64,000 nt of DNA from JAVDCA01 sp035293985 (GTDB lineage Bacteria > Pseudomonadota > Alphaproteobacteria > Rhizobiales > Xanthobacteraceae). The stretch spans positions 1 through 64,000 of the forward strand of contig DATGLS010000026.1 in assembly GCA_035293985.1 (NCBI GenBank). Direction: 5' to 3'. Made by a program: the position numbers and the translations under genes. Below the pieces are notes generated by a model. That model did not search any database. It worked only from the letters and a program-made list of their open reading frames with translations, and was not told the DNA's origin. This document shows positions 63,546 to 64,000 of this stretch, piece after piece. The number at the start of each line of letters is the position of its first letter. The first letter of the stretch is position 1.

Positions 63546-64000
63546 GACTCCTGCCTTCCGGGTCAGCCGCCGCCATGGCCTTGCGGAGTTTTGCGCCTTG
63601 GCTATCGGTGATTGGAATTTGCCGGCAGCTCCGAGAGTGACGACGAGCATCGTCCATAGTTTCATCGTTGTCCTCCCGTTGGGGTTGCCGAGGTCGTCGA
63701 CAGCGCGGCTTACGGACCCGTTGCAGAAGCGAGCCGGCCCTGCTCGGCTGCAATACCTCGGCTGTCCCGATCGACATGACGACGAGCGCGCCCGCAACGA
63801 CGACAACGAAAGCCGCGGCTTCATCGGCGTCTCCTTGCTGCGACGTTGACCGGTAAATCAACTTGCCGGCGGCAAGCCGCCCGGCCGCGACGGCCGCGCG
63901 CGATTCCTCTCCGCGCCGCGCCGCCCGTCGGCGAGCCGGCGCGCACCAAGGCTGCAATCAGTTGCAGCTATAGATCGGCTGTGGCTGACAGCCGGGATGC
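63546..64000. other. Region after the helicase gene, unresolved
   Basis: These 455 bases run to the window end. On the minus strand, a frame starting MKLWTMLVVTLGAAGKF at about 63662 has a strong GGGAGGACAACG ribosome site but soon continues antisense into the helicase gene. A neighbouring frame reads QIPITDSQGAKLRKAMAAADPEGRS, as if one small exported gene were frameshifted. Upstream, a hydrophobic AAAFVVVVAGALVVMSIGTAE segment occurs on the same strand. I call no gene here. Confidence 0.35.

Noticed and set aside
63481..63957. 158-codon minus frame at the right end
   Set aside because: Its hydrophobic segment is in mid-protein, the rest is Arg-rich and it overlaps the helicase gene; possible frameshifted remnants are noted but not called.

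Overview
The window is GC-rich chromosome from an alphaproteobacterium. It is most likely a member of the Hyphomicrobiales (Bradyrhizobium / Xanthobacteraceae-like). The evidence is a circularly permuted two-piece tmRNA with tag ANDNYAPVALAA, an SspB-alpha adaptor beside it, DUF1176, DUF4169 and DUF2267 proteins, several TctC/Bug-type solute receptors without transporters, and several families of short palindromic intergenic repeats of the kind found in that order. No prophage, CRISPR array, tRNA or rRNA was seen. The only insertion-sequence trace is a short transposase-like tail at the left edge.

Layout. 0-9 kb: IS remnant, secreted DUF1176 protein, small Spy-like protein, leuA with a leucine-rich leader peptide, and a 1.5-kDa-residue-scale (about 1,515 aa) autotransporter built from about 19 GGI(S/T)NSGT repeats. 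9-14 kb: PPK2 polyphosphate kinase, NUDIX, PhzF, pyridoxal kinase, secreted nuclease and a Raf-kinase-inhibitor-like protein. 14-16.5 kb: a compact quaternary-amine-type ABC importer whose permease and receptor are one polypeptide. 16.5-17.2 kb: a 19-bp minisatellite. 17-24 kb: secreted MetX-like hydrolase, DUF2267, fumarylacetoacetase-family enzyme and three orphan Bug receptors. 24-27 kb: a patch of small secreted proteins with frameshift and truncation scars, including an exported acyl-carrier-like protein that lacks its phosphopantetheine serine. 27-36 kb: molybdenum hydroxylase pair, RND efflux pair with a 24-codon ORF wedged between its genes and a paired palindromic operator upstream, LysR regulator, flavin monooxygenase. 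37-42.5 kb: ilvC, ilvH and ilvB with an Ile/Val/Leu leader peptide and terminator, then miaA. 42.7-49.4 kb: DUF1015, SDR, DegP and hflK-hflC-DUF2065. 49.5-52.5 kb: thyA-GNAT-folA and a split chromate transporter. 52.5-54.6 kb: ssrA, sspB, DUF4169, RHH. 54.8-63.5 kb: AsmA, FAD-linked dehydrogenase, thioesterase and a UvrD/PcrA helicase that carries an in-frame palindromic repeat.

Functional links. Branched-chain amino acid synthesis is represented by leuA, ilvC, ilvH and ilvB. Two of the transcripts show leader peptides suited to ribosome-mediated attenuation. Protein quality control is represented by tmRNA plus SspB (delivery of tagged peptides to ClpXP) and by HflKC plus DegP. thyA and folA sit together as the dTMP/folate cycle. 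The most unusual signals are the repeat inside the helicase gene, the repeat-built micro-ORF in the efflux operon, degenerate-heptamer hairpins (one lies in the excised segment of the tmRNA precursor), and the serine-less secreted acyl-carrier-like protein. All identifications rest on reading the sequence and remembered family features. No database search was possible.
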